From JAVVUJ01 sp964461765 (GTDB lineage Bacteria; Bacillota; Clostridia; Peptostreptococcales; Anaerovoracaceae), in assembly GCA_964461765.1 (NCBI GenBank), contig CAYWVS010000001.1, positions 44,050 through 108,049 of the forward strand: a DNA stretch of 64,000 nucleotides, given 5' to 3'. Below the pieces are notes generated by a model. That model saw nothing but the letters and a program-made list of their open reading frames with translations. It did no database searches and had not been told where the DNA came from. Numbering within the stretch: position 1 is the stretch's first letter; the number at the start of each line of letters is the position of its first letter. The position numbers were made by a program, and so were the translations under genes. Shown here piece after piece: positions 42,826 through 51,707 of this stretch.

Positions 42826-43601
42826 AAACGACTCATTTAGCCATTGGGGCTCATCAGGATGACATTGAGATCATGGCTCAGCACGGAATACTGACCTGCT
42901 TTGATAATCCAGATCTCACCTTTTCAGCCGTGGTCTGTGCAGATGGCGCAGGAAGCCCTCGCCAGGGGATTTACGAAAAATATACTGACCATGAAATGAT
43001 GGAGGTTCGTGGAAGGGAGCAGGCGAAAGCAGCCCAAATAGGAAATTACGGTCAGATGATCACTTTGAAATACCCCAGTAGCCTTATAAAAGATTTGACT
43101 GACACAAAGCTGACAGAAAACTTAAAAAATGTAATCATGGAATTAAAGCCGGAGGTAATTTATACCCATAATCCGGCGGATAAACACGATACTCATGTGG
43201 CTGTGTGCCTCAGAACCATTCAAGCATTGCAGGAAATAGACTATAAACCCAAAGCATTTTACGGCTGCGAAGTCTGGAGAGGATTGGATTGGCTTCACGA
43301 TGAAGACAAGATCCCCTTAGATGTGTCGGCACATCCCGCATTAAAAGCGGCTTTGCTGGGAGTTTTTGATTCACAGATTGGGGGAGGAAAACGATATGAC
43401 TTGGCTACTTTGGGACGGTTTTCCGCTAATGCCACCTTTTTTGAATCCCATGAGACAGATCAATCAGATGCCTTAAGCTATGCTCTGGATCTATTGCCCT
43501 TGCTATATGGAAAAGAGGTAACGGAATATATGGATGAGTGTATCCGAAATTTTTCAGATGACGTAAGGCAAAGAATTACAAAACTTAAAGGATATCGTTA
43601 A
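42822..43601 (+). CDS. PIG-L (LmbE-like) deacetylase
   Basis: The 259-residue protein has the PIG-L zinc motif AHQDDIE near the N-terminus (in place of the usual AHPDD) and HNPADKHDTH further on. These enzymes remove N-acetyl groups from sugars such as GlcNAc derivatives, diacetylchitobiose or bacillithiol intermediates. Here it sits between an amino-sugar kinase gene and nagB in an operon without nagA, which suggests it deacetylates GlcNAc, GalNAc or the phosphorylated sugar. It overlaps the kinase gene by 4 bases. No signal peptide is seen, so it is cytoplasmic. Confidence 0.87.
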   Translation: MKTTHLAIGAHQDDIEIMAQHGILTCFDNPDLTFSAVVCADGAGSPRQGIYEKYTDHEMMEVRGREQAKAAQIGNYGQMITLKYPSSLIKDLTDTKLTENLKNVIMELKPEVIYTHNPADKHDTHVAVCLRTIQALQEIDYKPKAFYGCEVWRGLDWLHDEDKIPLDVSAHPALKAALLGVFDSQIGGGKRYDLATLGRFSANATFFESHETDQSDALSYALDLLPLLYGKEVTEYMDECIRNFSDDVRQRITKLKGYR

Positions 43602-43736
43602 CAAAAGATTAGAAAGATAAAATTAGTGAAAATACCGCTTTTCACATGTAAGATAGAATAAAAAAATAATTTCTAAACCTTTAAGAAAATCATGGAACAC
43701 AAAAATTGAAAAGGTTCAAGAAAGGGAAAGATTTCA

Positions 43737-44462
43737 ATGAAGATTATTAAAGCCAAGGATTACAAGGACATGAGCCGAAAGGCCGCCAATATTCTCTCTG
43801 CGCAGGTCATTTTAAAGGAAAATGCTGTATTAGGTCTGGCCACAGGTTCTACGGTTTTGGGAATCTATGAACAATTAGTCCAGTGGTACGAAAAGGGTGA
43901 CATTGATTTTTCTTTAGTGAGTACGGTAAATTTAGATGAATACGTAGGACTACCTCCGGGTGATAAAAACGGTTATCGGTATTACATGTATTCCAATTTA
44001 TTTAATCATATCAATATCCTACCTGAAAATACCCATCTACCTAACGGTTTGACCAGGGACATTCTGAGAGAGTGTGAGCGTTATGACAAACTAATAGAAG
44101 GGTTGGGGGGGATAGATTTACAGCTTTTGGGTTTAGGAGGAAACGGACACATTGGATTCAACGAACCTGATGAAGCCTTTGAGCAGTTGACCCATTGCGT
44201 TGAGCTAAAGGAAAGCACCATTGATGCCAATGCCAAGTATTTTCCATCCAGAGAAGATGTGCCTAAAAAGGCCATTACCATGGGAATCAAAAGCATCATG
44301 TTAGCCAAGCGTATTGTTTTATGTGTTAGTGGTGAAAGGAAAGCAAAGGTCCTGAGGGAGGTTTTATACGGACCCGTTACGCCTGAAATACCGGGTTCTA
44401 TTCTACAAATGCACCCCAGACTCATGGTGGTAGCCGACGAAGAGGCCTCTAAATATATATAG
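43737..44462 (+). CDS. nagB: Glucosamine-6-phosphate deaminase
   Basis: The 241-residue enzyme has GLATGSTVLGIYE, VNLDEYVGL (Asp base), LGLGGNGHIGFNEP (His of the active site) and the ITMGIKSIM segment. It converts glucosamine 6-phosphate to fructose 6-phosphate and ammonia. The length is normal. It starts 135 bases after the PIG-L gene and is the last gene of the island. GAAAGGGAAAG precedes the ATG. Confidence 0.96.
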   Translation: MKIIKAKDYKDMSRKAANILSAQVILKENAVLGLATGSTVLGIYEQLVQWYEKGDIDFSLVSTVNLDEYVGLPPGDKNGYRYYMYSNLFNHINILPENTHLPNGLTRDILRECERYDKLIEGLGGIDLQLLGLGGNGHIGFNEPDEAFEQLTHCVELKESTIDANAKYFPSREDVPKKAITMGIKSIMLAKRIVLCVSGERKAKVLREVLYGPVTPEIPGSILQMHPRLMVVADEEASKYI

Positions 44463-44581
44463 ATTTTTTGACAAAACTTATTGTATTAAATTCAGATTTT
44501 TGATAATATGAATATACTATGCATAAGGTATAACTCTTAAGGTATACTGTATACAAATATTTTTTTAGAAGAGGGGACGAA

Positions 44582-45727
44582 ATGTTGAAAAAAATCAGAG
44601 AATACTCCATACCGCTAATCGCAGGAGTAGTAATTGCACTTGTCTGGGCTAACGTTGACCCGGAAGGATATTCCCATTTTTTACATTTAGAATTGATCGG
44701 TCATTATAATTTTCATTTTTTAGTCAATGACATTTTCATGGTATTCTTCTTTGGTATTGCAGGAGTAGAAATCGTCAACAGTCTTTCTAAGGGTGGTGCT
44801 TTGAACCCTATTAGTAAAGCTGTTACTCCGCTAATGGCTACTGCGGGGGGAGTATTAGGTCCTATTTGCATATTCTTTATTTTAAACGCTGTGTTTGGTT
44901 CTCCGGATTACACCAACGGATGGGGCATTTGCACAGCCACAGATATTGCCTTAGCATGGCTTTTAGCAAGGCTGATCTTTGGAAAAAGTCATCCGGCAGT
45001 AAGCTTTTTGCTATTATTAGCAGTTGCAGACGATGCCATCGGATTGGCTATCATCGCCATTTTCTACCCGGATCCCACCACACCAACAGAGCCTATTTGG
45101 CTTCTTCTGGTGGCAGGTGCCATGGTGGTAGCCTTTGTCTTTAACAAGATGCACATTAAGAGTTACTTCCCATACATATTTATTGCAGGCACCATCGCTT
45201 GGTTCGGCATGCACAATGCTCACCTTCATCCGGCGCTATCCTTGGTATTTATCGTACCTTTCTTACCTAAGACCGGTAGGGTAGTGCACCATACGGATAT
45301 GCATGGTGTGGATGACGCCACAGGACATTCTACATTAGCCAATTTTGAACATCAAGTTGCTCCTTTTGTAGATTATGGTCTCATACTTTTTGGTATCTCC
45401 AATGCAGGAGTGGAGTTCTCCGGTATAAACAATTTGACTTGGATCATATTAGCATCCTTAATTGTCGGTAAGACCATAGGTATTTCCTTATTTACTTGGA
45501 TTGCATCCCTGCTAAAATTCGGGCTTCCTGAAAGTATGAAGCCCAAGGATGTCATTATGGCAGGAGTAATTGCAGGAATGGGGCTTACGGTGGCATTGTT
45601 TGTTGCAGGATCAGCATATACAGACTTGTCCGTGATGGGTGCTGCGAAAATGGGTGCATTATTTACAGTATTGGTATTCCCTATTGGCTTTATTGTCAGT
45701 AAAATATTGAATATAAAAAAACTATAG
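44582..45727 (+). CDS. nhaA: Na+/H+ antiporter NhaA
   Basis: The 381-residue protein has the NhaA landmarks: FFFGIAGVEI, TATDIALAWLLAR and LLLAVADDAIGLAIIAIFYP with the paired Asp residues that bind Na+ and H+, and about twelve helices. It exports Na+ for H+ at the membrane. The loop around position 235-260 is long and rich in His and Asp (VVHHTDMHGVDDATGH), which may sense pH or metal; this is inference. GAGGGG precedes the ATG. Confidence 0.93.
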   Translation: MLKKIREYSIPLIAGVVIALVWANVDPEGYSHFLHLELIGHYNFHFLVNDIFMVFFFGIAGVEIVNSLSKGGALNPISKAVTPLMATAGGVLGPICIFFILNAVFGSPDYTNGWGICTATDIALAWLLARLIFGKSHPAVSFLLLLAVADDAIGLAIIAIFYPDPTTPTEPIWLLLVAGAMVVAFVFNKMHIKSYFPYIFIAGTIAWFGMHNAHLHPALSLVFIVPFLPKTGRVVHHTDMHGVDDATGHSTLANFEHQVAPFVDYGLILFGISNAGVEFSGINNLTWIILASLIVGKTIGISLFTWIASLLKFGLPESMKPKDVIMAGVIAGMGLTVALFVAGSAYTDLSVMGAAKMGALFTVLVFPIGFIVSKILNIKKL

Positions 45728-45762
45728 CGATAAAAGTTTATGTTTTGAAAGGTAGGTAAAAC

Positions 45763-46680
45763 ATGCGATTAATTACCAGGTCTGATTTCGATGGATTAGT
45801 ATGTGCTGTTTTTTTGAAAAAAGCAGGAATTATTGATAGTTGGAAGTTTGTACATCCCAAGGACTTACAGGATGGGCTTGAGGTGATAGACGAAAACGAC
45901 TGTCTGGCCAATGTTCCCTTTGTGGAGGGTTGCGGTCTGTGGTTTGATCACCACTCCAGCGAAATGGAGAGAAATGCTTACAAAGGAAAGTATAAAGGGG
46001 ATAGCCGTCTTTGTCCCAGTGCTGCTCACGTGATTTATGATTATTATGGAGGTAAAGAGAAGTTTCCGGAATTTGATGAACTTTTAGAGGCTGTAGATAA
46101 GGTAGACAGTGCCAATCTAACTGTGGATGAAATTCTCAATCCAAATGGTTTTATCTTATTAGGATTTATCATGGATCCCCGTACGGGCTTGGGACGTTTT
46201 AGAGATTTTACCATACCCAATTATGCGCTGATGGAAGAATTGATAGATTGGTGTGGAGAATTATCTATTGATGAAATACTGGATCTTCCCGATGTAGCCG
46301 AGAGAGTGACAAAGTACATGGAACAGACAGATCTGTTCATAAAGATGTTAAAGGAGCATACTAGGATCCAGGATCAGGTAATCATCACAGATCTAAGGGG
46401 GCAGGAATTAATTTATGCCGGCAATAGATTTATCATCTACAGTTTGTTCCCTGAGCAGAATATTTCTGTTTGGATCGTCTCAGGAAAAGGTGGGGAAGGC
46501 TGCTCTGCTGCTGTAGGACACAGCGTAGTGAACAGAACCTCCAAGGTGGATGTGGGTGCACTAATGCTGAAATACGGGGGCGGCGGCCATAAGGCTGTGG
46601 GAACTTGTCAGTTTAATTCCCAGCAAATGGATGATAAGCTAAAGGCACTTGTAGCAGATCTGTTAGCATTGAATAAATAG
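45763..46680 (+). CDS. DHH-family phosphoesterase
   Basis: The 305-residue protein has the DHH superfamily motifs: ITRSDFDGLVCA (Asp ligands), WFDHHSSE (DHH), an Asp in AVDKVDSAN and a DHHA1-like C-terminal GGGGHKAVG. The family includes nanoRNases, c-di-AMP/pGpG phosphodiesterases and exopolyphosphatases. The spacing is closest to the short, cytoplasmic DHH proteins; no membrane domain is present. The substrate is not predictable, though its neighbour is a c-di-GMP phosphodiesterase whose product pGpG is cut by some DHH enzymes. AAAGGTAGG lies before the ATG. Confidence 0.85.
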   Translation: MRLITRSDFDGLVCAVFLKKAGIIDSWKFVHPKDLQDGLEVIDENDCLANVPFVEGCGLWFDHHSSEMERNAYKGKYKGDSRLCPSAAHVIYDYYGGKEKFPEFDELLEAVDKVDSANLTVDEILNPNGFILLGFIMDPRTGLGRFRDFTIPNYALMEELIDWCGELSIDEILDLPDVAERVTKYMEQTDLFIKMLKEHTRIQDQVIITDLRGQELIYAGNRFIIYSLFPEQNISVWIVSGKGGEGCSAAVGHSVVNRTSKVDVGALMLKYGGGGHKAVGTCQFNSQQMDDKLKALVADLLALNK

Positions 46681-46803
46681 ACGCCAGGAAGGTGCATAGA
46701 AAAGTATTAATATGAAAAATAAAAAGACAATTGCTTTTTGAAATACTTTAATATAAAATAAAATAATAGACTAATGAAAGACATCAGGTCATAGAGGTTG
46801 ATT

Positions 46804-49053
46804 ATGGCAAAAAAAGTAACAAAAAAGCAACTGATAATTATTATGATTGCTATTTTTGCAATTGCTGCTTTTGGTTTATATATGTATAATGATACCTTAA
46901 ATAAATATTTATCAGATAATACATATTCTACATTAGAAGAAATATTGCAACAGCAAAAGTTTAATTTTACCTCAGAAGTAAATGCAGAGTTTAAATCTAT
47001 AAAAAGTATTGCCTCCATGATTTCACACAATGAAGGAGATGCCAATACTATTTTAACTATGCTTAAGGAAGTGGTGGAGGATACAAACTTTGAGAATATG
47101 CTTATTGTTGATCCTGAAGGAAATGCATTAGTCACCAATGGTGAGAAAATCAATATCAAGAATCGAGCATACTTTAAAAGAGCCCTTACAGGGGAAACCT
47201 TACTATCTGAACCTTTGGAATCCCTACTCAGAGATACAGTTGTTATGATCATGGCTACCCCTATTGAGAAGGACGGAGAGGTAACCGGTGTATTAGTGGG
47301 AAGTTATCCTGCAGATAAACTGAGCCAGCTCTTTCTACCTTCCTTTAAAGGGAAGGGTTATGTATATGTTGTAAATAACGAAGGTGAAATTATTGTCAGA
47401 ACCACAAATGATTATTCTCTTTTAAAAGCCAATAATTACTTAGAACAATTATCTGAATGTGAATTTTACGATTTAGATTCTTTCGAAACAGTGCGATCTA
47501 ATTTATATTTAAATCGCTCAGGACTTATTAAATATGATCTTGAAGGTGATAAACGCTTGGCATCTTATGATGGAATAGGTATTAACGACTGGAATATCTT
47601 TACCATAGTCCCTGAAGAAGTAATGACAGCGTATAGTTCTAAAATAACCACCAATACCGGACTACTGGCTGTTATCATAATGACTTGTTTTATTTTATTC
47701 TTATTCTATATTCTAGGGATGCAAAATAAAGCCGATAAAATGCAAAAGAAGCATATTGAGGATTTGTCAAAAATAGCATATTATGACGAGCTTACCGGTG
47801 CACCTAACTTGGCAAAGTTTAAAATAGAGGCACAACGCCTCTTGGAAGAAAATCCAAATGTCTCCTATATACTAATGAAATTAGACGTAGAAAATTTTAA
47901 AATAATTAACGATATCTTTGGCTTTGGCACTGGAGATCAAATTTTAAAAGCTATGGACATGGCTTTAAAGGATAATTTACAAAATGTCAACGAAACTTAT
48001 GCTAAGGTAGGCATAGATGAATTTGTTATTTTACATCAATTTAAGAATTGGGATCAAATTTATAGCTTAAGACGAAATTTTGTTAAGAATTTCTATAAGA
48101 CAATGGGAGAGGACTTCACCTATCAGGTGAGATTCCCCTTAGGGCAGTATGTTATTAAACATGAGGATGTGGAAGATAACAATATTAATTCCATGTTTGA
48201 AAAGGCCAATTTTGCCCACCGAATGGCTAAGCAAGAAGGCAAAGAAATGGTAGTGGATTTTGATGCAAACTACAAAGATAAATTGATCTTTGAAAAAGAA
48301 TTAGAAGGTAAGATGGAAAATTCCTTGACTACCCAGCAGTTCAAAGTATTTCTTCAACCTAAGTATGCTTTAAAGGATGAAACAATCGCAGGTGCCGAAG
48401 CATTGGTCAGATGGAAATATGACAATCAAGATATCACTTATCCCGACACATTTATTCCTTTGTTTGAGAAAAATGGTTTTATTATTCGACTGGATCTTTA
48501 TATGTTTGAAAATACCTGTAAGATTATTAGGGGTTGGATTGATGATGGATTAAAACCTGTTACAGTCTCTGTGAATTTCTCAAGACATCATTTAAGTAAA
48601 CCTCATTTCGTGCAGGAGCTTTGCCAGTTGGCGGATAAATATCAAGTTCCAAGGAGATTATTAGAGATAGAATTAACAGAAACCGTTATCCTTGAAAGCC
48701 AAGAAATTTTACTGGGAGTATTGTCACAAATACACGATGCCGGATTTACTTTATCCATGGATGACTTTGGAAGTGGGTACTCTTCATTGGGTCTGCTGCA
48801 AAACCTACCTGTGGATGTAGTTAAGCTAGATAAAACCTTCTTTGAAGGATTTTATGAAAACGATCATTCAAAGATTGTAATAAAAAATGTAATAAGAATG
48901 CTAAATGAGCTTAAAATAGAAACAGTAGCTGAAGGTGTAGAGACTAAGGAGCAGGTAGAACTACTGAAAGAGTTGCATTGCGATATCGTTCAAGGATATT
49001 ACTATTCCAGACCTATACCGGCAGAGGATGTAAAGCAAAAGCTCTCACACTAG
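46804..49053 (+). CDS. Membrane Cache-GGDEF(degenerate)-EAL c-di-GMP phosphodiesterase
   Basis: The 749-residue protein has a membrane helix (about 9-28), an extracytoplasmic Cache-like sensor (about 35-275), a second helix (about 280-300), a GGDEF domain whose signature is changed (KVGIDEF), and an EAL domain with intact residues: AEALVRW, SVNFSRHHL, LEIELTET, MDDFGSGYSS, VVKLDKTF and AEGVETKEQ. It should hydrolyse c-di-GMP in response to an external ligand; the GGDEF part may only bind GTP. Start: ATG at 46804, with AGAGGT upstream; a TTG two codons earlier is in frame. Lower c-di-GMP favours motility, relevant to the flagellar genes nearby. Confidence 0.92.
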   Translation: MAKKVTKKQLIIIMIAIFAIAAFGLYMYNDTLNKYLSDNTYSTLEEILQQQKFNFTSEVNAEFKSIKSIASMISHNEGDANTILTMLKEVVEDTNFENMLIVDPEGNALVTNGEKINIKNRAYFKRALTGETLLSEPLESLLRDTVVMIMATPIEKDGEVTGVLVGSYPADKLSQLFLPSFKGKGYVYVVNNEGEIIVRTTNDYSLLKANNYLEQLSECEFYDLDSFETVRSNLYLNRSGLIKYDLEGDKRLASYDGIGINDWNIFTIVPEEVMTAYSSKITTNTGLLAVIIMTCFILFLFYILGMQNKADKMQKKHIEDLSKIAYYDELTGAPNLAKFKIEAQRLLEENPNVSYILMKLDVENFKIINDIFGFGTGDQILKAMDMALKDNLQNVNETYAKVGIDEFVILHQFKNWDQIYSLRRNFVKNFYKTMGEDFTYQVRFPLGQYVIKHEDVEDNNINSMFEKANFAHRMAKQEGKEMVVDFDANYKDKLIFEKELEGKMENSLTTQQFKVFLQPKYALKDETIAGAEALVRWKYDNQDITYPDTFIPLFEKNGFIIRLDLYMFENTCKIIRGWIDDGLKPVTVSVNFSRHHLSKPHFVQELCQLADKYQVPRRLLEIELTETVILESQEILLGVLSQIHDAGFTLSMDDFGSGYSSLGLLQNLPVDVVKLDKTFFEGFYENDHSKIVIKNVIRMLNELKIETVAEGVETKEQVELLKELHCDIVQGYYYSRPIPAEDVKQKLSH

Positions 49054-49115
49054 CTGTATATTCAATATGGTTTTAGACAATATTTATTATATAAAAATTA
49101 AAAGGAGAAACTAGA

Positions 49116-49499
49116 ATGAGGAAAATAGTATCAACAAAAGCAGCCCCCGCTGCTATCGGTCCATATTCTCAGGGTAATATTTTGGGGAACCTAATCTTTA
49201 CCTCAGGTCAAGTACCATTGGATCCTGCCACAGGTGAAATTGTAGGGAAAACCATTGAAGAGCAGACTAAGCAAGTGTTTGAAAATATTAAGGCAATTTT
49301 GGAAGAAGCTGGGAGTTCTTTGGACAAGGTATTAAAAACTACAGTGTTTATGGATGACATAAAGGACTTTGCCGCCATGAATAGCGTTTATGCTCAATAT
49401 TTTACCCAAGGCTCTTATCCATCCAGATCTGCCTTTGAGGTAGCCAAGCTACCAAAGGATGCCTTGGTAGAAATTGAAGTTATCGCTTACATTGATTAG
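49116..49499 (+). CDS. ridA: RidA-family enamine/imine deaminase
   Basis: The 127-residue protein shows the RidA pattern: APAAIGPYSQG, FTSGQVPLDP, the KTTVFMDDIKDF segment with conserved Val/Phe and SRSAFEVAKLPKDALVEIEV with the catalytic Arg. It hydrolyses reactive 2-aminoacrylate and related imines formed by PLP enzymes. The length is normal. AAAGGAG precedes the ATG. It is 15 bases before the cyclodeaminase gene. Confidence 0.95.
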   Translation: MRKIVSTKAAPAAIGPYSQGNILGNLIFTSGQVPLDPATGEIVGKTIEEQTKQVFENIKAILEEAGSSLDKVLKTTVFMDDIKDFAAMNSVYAQYFTQGSYPSRSAFEVAKLPKDALVEIEVIAYID

Positions 49500-49514
49500 A
49501 AACGTTGGTGGAAT

Positions 49515-50141
49515 ATGGAACTAAGTCTATTATCTATAAAGGAATATAACGATATTCTATCTTCGGATGCACCTGCTCCCGGAGGAGGTGCGGCAGCTGC
49601 TTTGGCAGGCGCACAGGGCATTGCACTGACCCTTATGGTGATTAACCTCACCTTAGGCAGAGAAAAATACGCGGAATTTGAACCCCTTTGTTTGGAAATT
49701 AAAGGGGCAGCAGAGCAACTTATGAAAGATTTTTTAGCAGGTATGGAAAAGGACAAGGATGCCTTTAACGCTCTTTCCAATGCTTATAAATTACCCAGAA
49801 CCAACGAAGAAGAAATGATGCTTAGAAGCAAAGCTATCGGAGAAGCTACCTTGGAAGCCACAGAGGTTCCACTGGAAGCTATGAGAATGTCTATCTTAGG
49901 ATTGAAGCTGACCCAACCATTGATTGGAAAATCCAATAGAGGTGCTGTCACCGACTTGGGAGTTGCAGCAGTCAACTTATTGTCCTGTGCAAAGTCAGCC
50001 AGACTGAATGTATTAATTAATCTTCCTGTCATTAAAGATCAGGAGCTAAAGGAAACATATCACTCCAAATGTGAAGCTATGTACCTTGAGGCAGAAGAAT
50101 TAGAAAAGGAAATTTATGGTGAGGTTGTAAGTCTACTTTAG
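49515..50141 (+). CDS. Cyclodeaminase/cyclohydrolase family protein (FchA-like)
   Basis: The 208-residue helical protein has the family start DILSSDAPAPGGGAAAALAGA and resembles methenyltetrahydrofolate cyclohydrolase (FchA) and the formiminotetrahydrofolate cyclodeaminase domain. It would act in one-carbon folate chemistry, either from histidine breakdown or in the Wood-Ljungdahl or purine-fermenting routes of anaerobes. No partner (formiminotransferase, folD, fhs) is nearby, so the exact reaction is open. It probably shares a transcript with ridA and ends at a strong terminator. Confidence 0.88.
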   Translation: MELSLLSIKEYNDILSSDAPAPGGGAAAALAGAQGIALTLMVINLTLGREKYAEFEPLCLEIKGAAEQLMKDFLAGMEKDKDAFNALSNAYKLPRTNEEEMMLRSKAIGEATLEATEVPLEAMRMSILGLKLTQPLIGKSNRGAVTDLGVAAVNLLSCAKSARLNVLINLPVIKDQELKETYHSKCEAMYLEAEELEKEIYGEVVSLL

Positions 50142-50192
50142 TATAATTAAAATTTTTTATTCTTGCTTCTTTGATTGTTTTCAAAATAAAAT

Positions 50193-50227
50193 AAAAGTGC
50201 TGAGCGTTTTATTCAGCACTTTTACTT
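50193..50227. terminator. Bidirectional terminator
   Basis: AAAAGTGCTGA (50193-50203) pairs with TCAGCACTTTT (50213-50223), 9-base loop, flanked by A and T runs. It serves the convergent cyclodeaminase and alanine symporter genes. Confidence 0.87.
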
Positions 50228-50238
50228 TTTGATCAGGA

Positions 50239-51657
50239 CTATTTGGGCTTTTTTTCCCAGCAAGTTACTCTCTCAGGGAATGGGAGCTCAATGCTATCCG
50301 CGTAAAACACCGGATCCAGACCTTGCTTTTTTTGGCGTAGATAATCATCCAATGCCCTAACAGCAACCTTGTATAATAAGGCTAAAGCGATTAAGTTTGT
50401 TACTGCCATCAATCCCATAAAGACGTCGGCCATATCCCAAACGATATTGATACCGGTCAAGGAGCCAAATAAAACCATTCCTCCAACACAAGCTCTAAAG
50501 ATATTCAAAAACAATTTATTATCTTTTATGAACTTTATATTTCCTTCTGCGTAAGCATAATTGCCTAAAATGGAAGAGAATGCAAAGAGTAAGATACAAA
50601 TTGCCACAAATACCGAAGCCCAATCACCTACTTGACTGCTGATAGCATACTGAGTAATCTGAACCCCTTGTAACCCCATGGTGAGACTGTCTCCACTGAG
50701 AAGTACGATAAATGCAGTACAGCTACAGATAATTAAAGTATCTGTGAATACTCCCAAGGTTTGGATAAGACCTTGCTTTACAGGGTGAGATACAGTAGCA
50801 GTTGCTCCTGCATTAGGCGCACTACCCATACCTGCTTCGTTGGAAAACAAGCCCCTTTTAATTCCTTGCATAATAGCGGCACCGATGACTCCTCCCATAA
50901 ATTGCTCAGGACCGAAAGCATTGGCAAAGATTAAGCCGATTACTCCCGGAATATGTACAATGTTTTTTGCCATGATAAATATGGTAATAGCTATGTATGC
51001 AAGAGCCATAATAGGGACAACAATACTGGAAATCTTAGCAATTCGATGAATCCCACCAAAAATAATGATCAACGTAACCACGGTAAGGATGATCCCCGTT
51101 ACCATGGTGCTAATGCCGAATGCACTATTAAAGGCAGCGGTGATAGTATTGGCTTGAAGAGCATTAAATACCCAACCAAAACATAAGCTGATGAGAATAG
51201 CAAAGATAATGCCCATCCATCTTTTATCCAAGGCTCTTTCCATATAGTAGGCAGGTCCGCCCTTAAAGTTTTCGCCGTCTTTTACCTTATAGATTTGCGC
51301 CAAGGTATTTTCTACAAAGCTAGATGCACCTCCGATCACAGCAATAAGCCACATCCAAAATACAGCTCCCGGTCCGCCGTTTAAAATGGCCATGGCCACA
51401 CCGGCCAGGTTCCCTACTCCAACTCTGGAAGCTACACCAATGCAGAAGGCCTGAAAAGAGGAAATTCCTTTTTTAGCCATCCCTTCCGTCTTGGAAAAAT
51501 CAGAGCCCAAGAGATGCCACATTTCACCCCAACACCTGAGCTGAACAAATTTAGTTTTAAATGAAAAGAAAATACCCAGCCCTATCAACATGATAATCAG
51601 TAAGTAGCTCCATAAGATGTTGTTTAAAAAACCAATAATTCCTTCTAATACAACCAT
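50239..51657 (-). CDS. Alanine/glycine:cation symporter (AGCS family)
   Basis: The 472-residue protein has about ten helices and the AGCS signatures: FQAFCIGVASRVGVGNLAGVA (G-x-G-N region), GGPGAVFWMW, KGGPAYYMERAL, and GLFSNEAGMGSAPNAGA. It takes up alanine or glycine with Na+. AAGGAGG precedes the ATG. The gene upstream on the same strand is alanine racemase, 50 bases away, so the two may work together on L-/D-alanine supply. Confidence 0.94.
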   Translation of the reverse strand: MVVLEGIIGFLNNILWSYLLIIMLIGLGIFFSFKTKFVQLRCWGEMWHLLGSDFSKTEGMAKKGISSFQAFCIGVASRVGVGNLAGVAMAILNGGPGAVFWMWLIAVIGGASSFVENTLAQIYKVKDGENFKGGPAYYMERALDKRWMGIIFAILISLCFGWVFNALQANTITAAFNSAFGISTMVTGIILTVVTLIIIFGGIHRIAKISSIVVPIMALAYIAITIFIMAKNIVHIPGVIGLIFANAFGPEQFMGGVIGAAIMQGIKRGLFSNEAGMGSAPNAGATATVSHPVKQGLIQTLGVFTDTLIICSCTAFIVLLSGDSLTMGLQGVQITQYAISSQVGDWASVFVAICILLFAFSSILGNYAYAEGNIKFIKDNKLFLNIFRACVGGMVLFGSLTGINIVWDMADVFMGLMAVTNLIALALLYKVAVRALDDYLRQKKQGLDPVFYADSIELPFPERVTCWEKKPK

Positions 51658-51707
51658 AATTCCTCCTTTGAATAAATTAAAAAAAATAACTTTATATAAA
51701 TCCGATA

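Noticed and set aside
46707..47252. 181-codon minus-strand frame opposite the EAL protein gene
   Set aside because: It is antisense to a well-supported gene, hydrophobic because of the mirrored codons, and lacks a family match.
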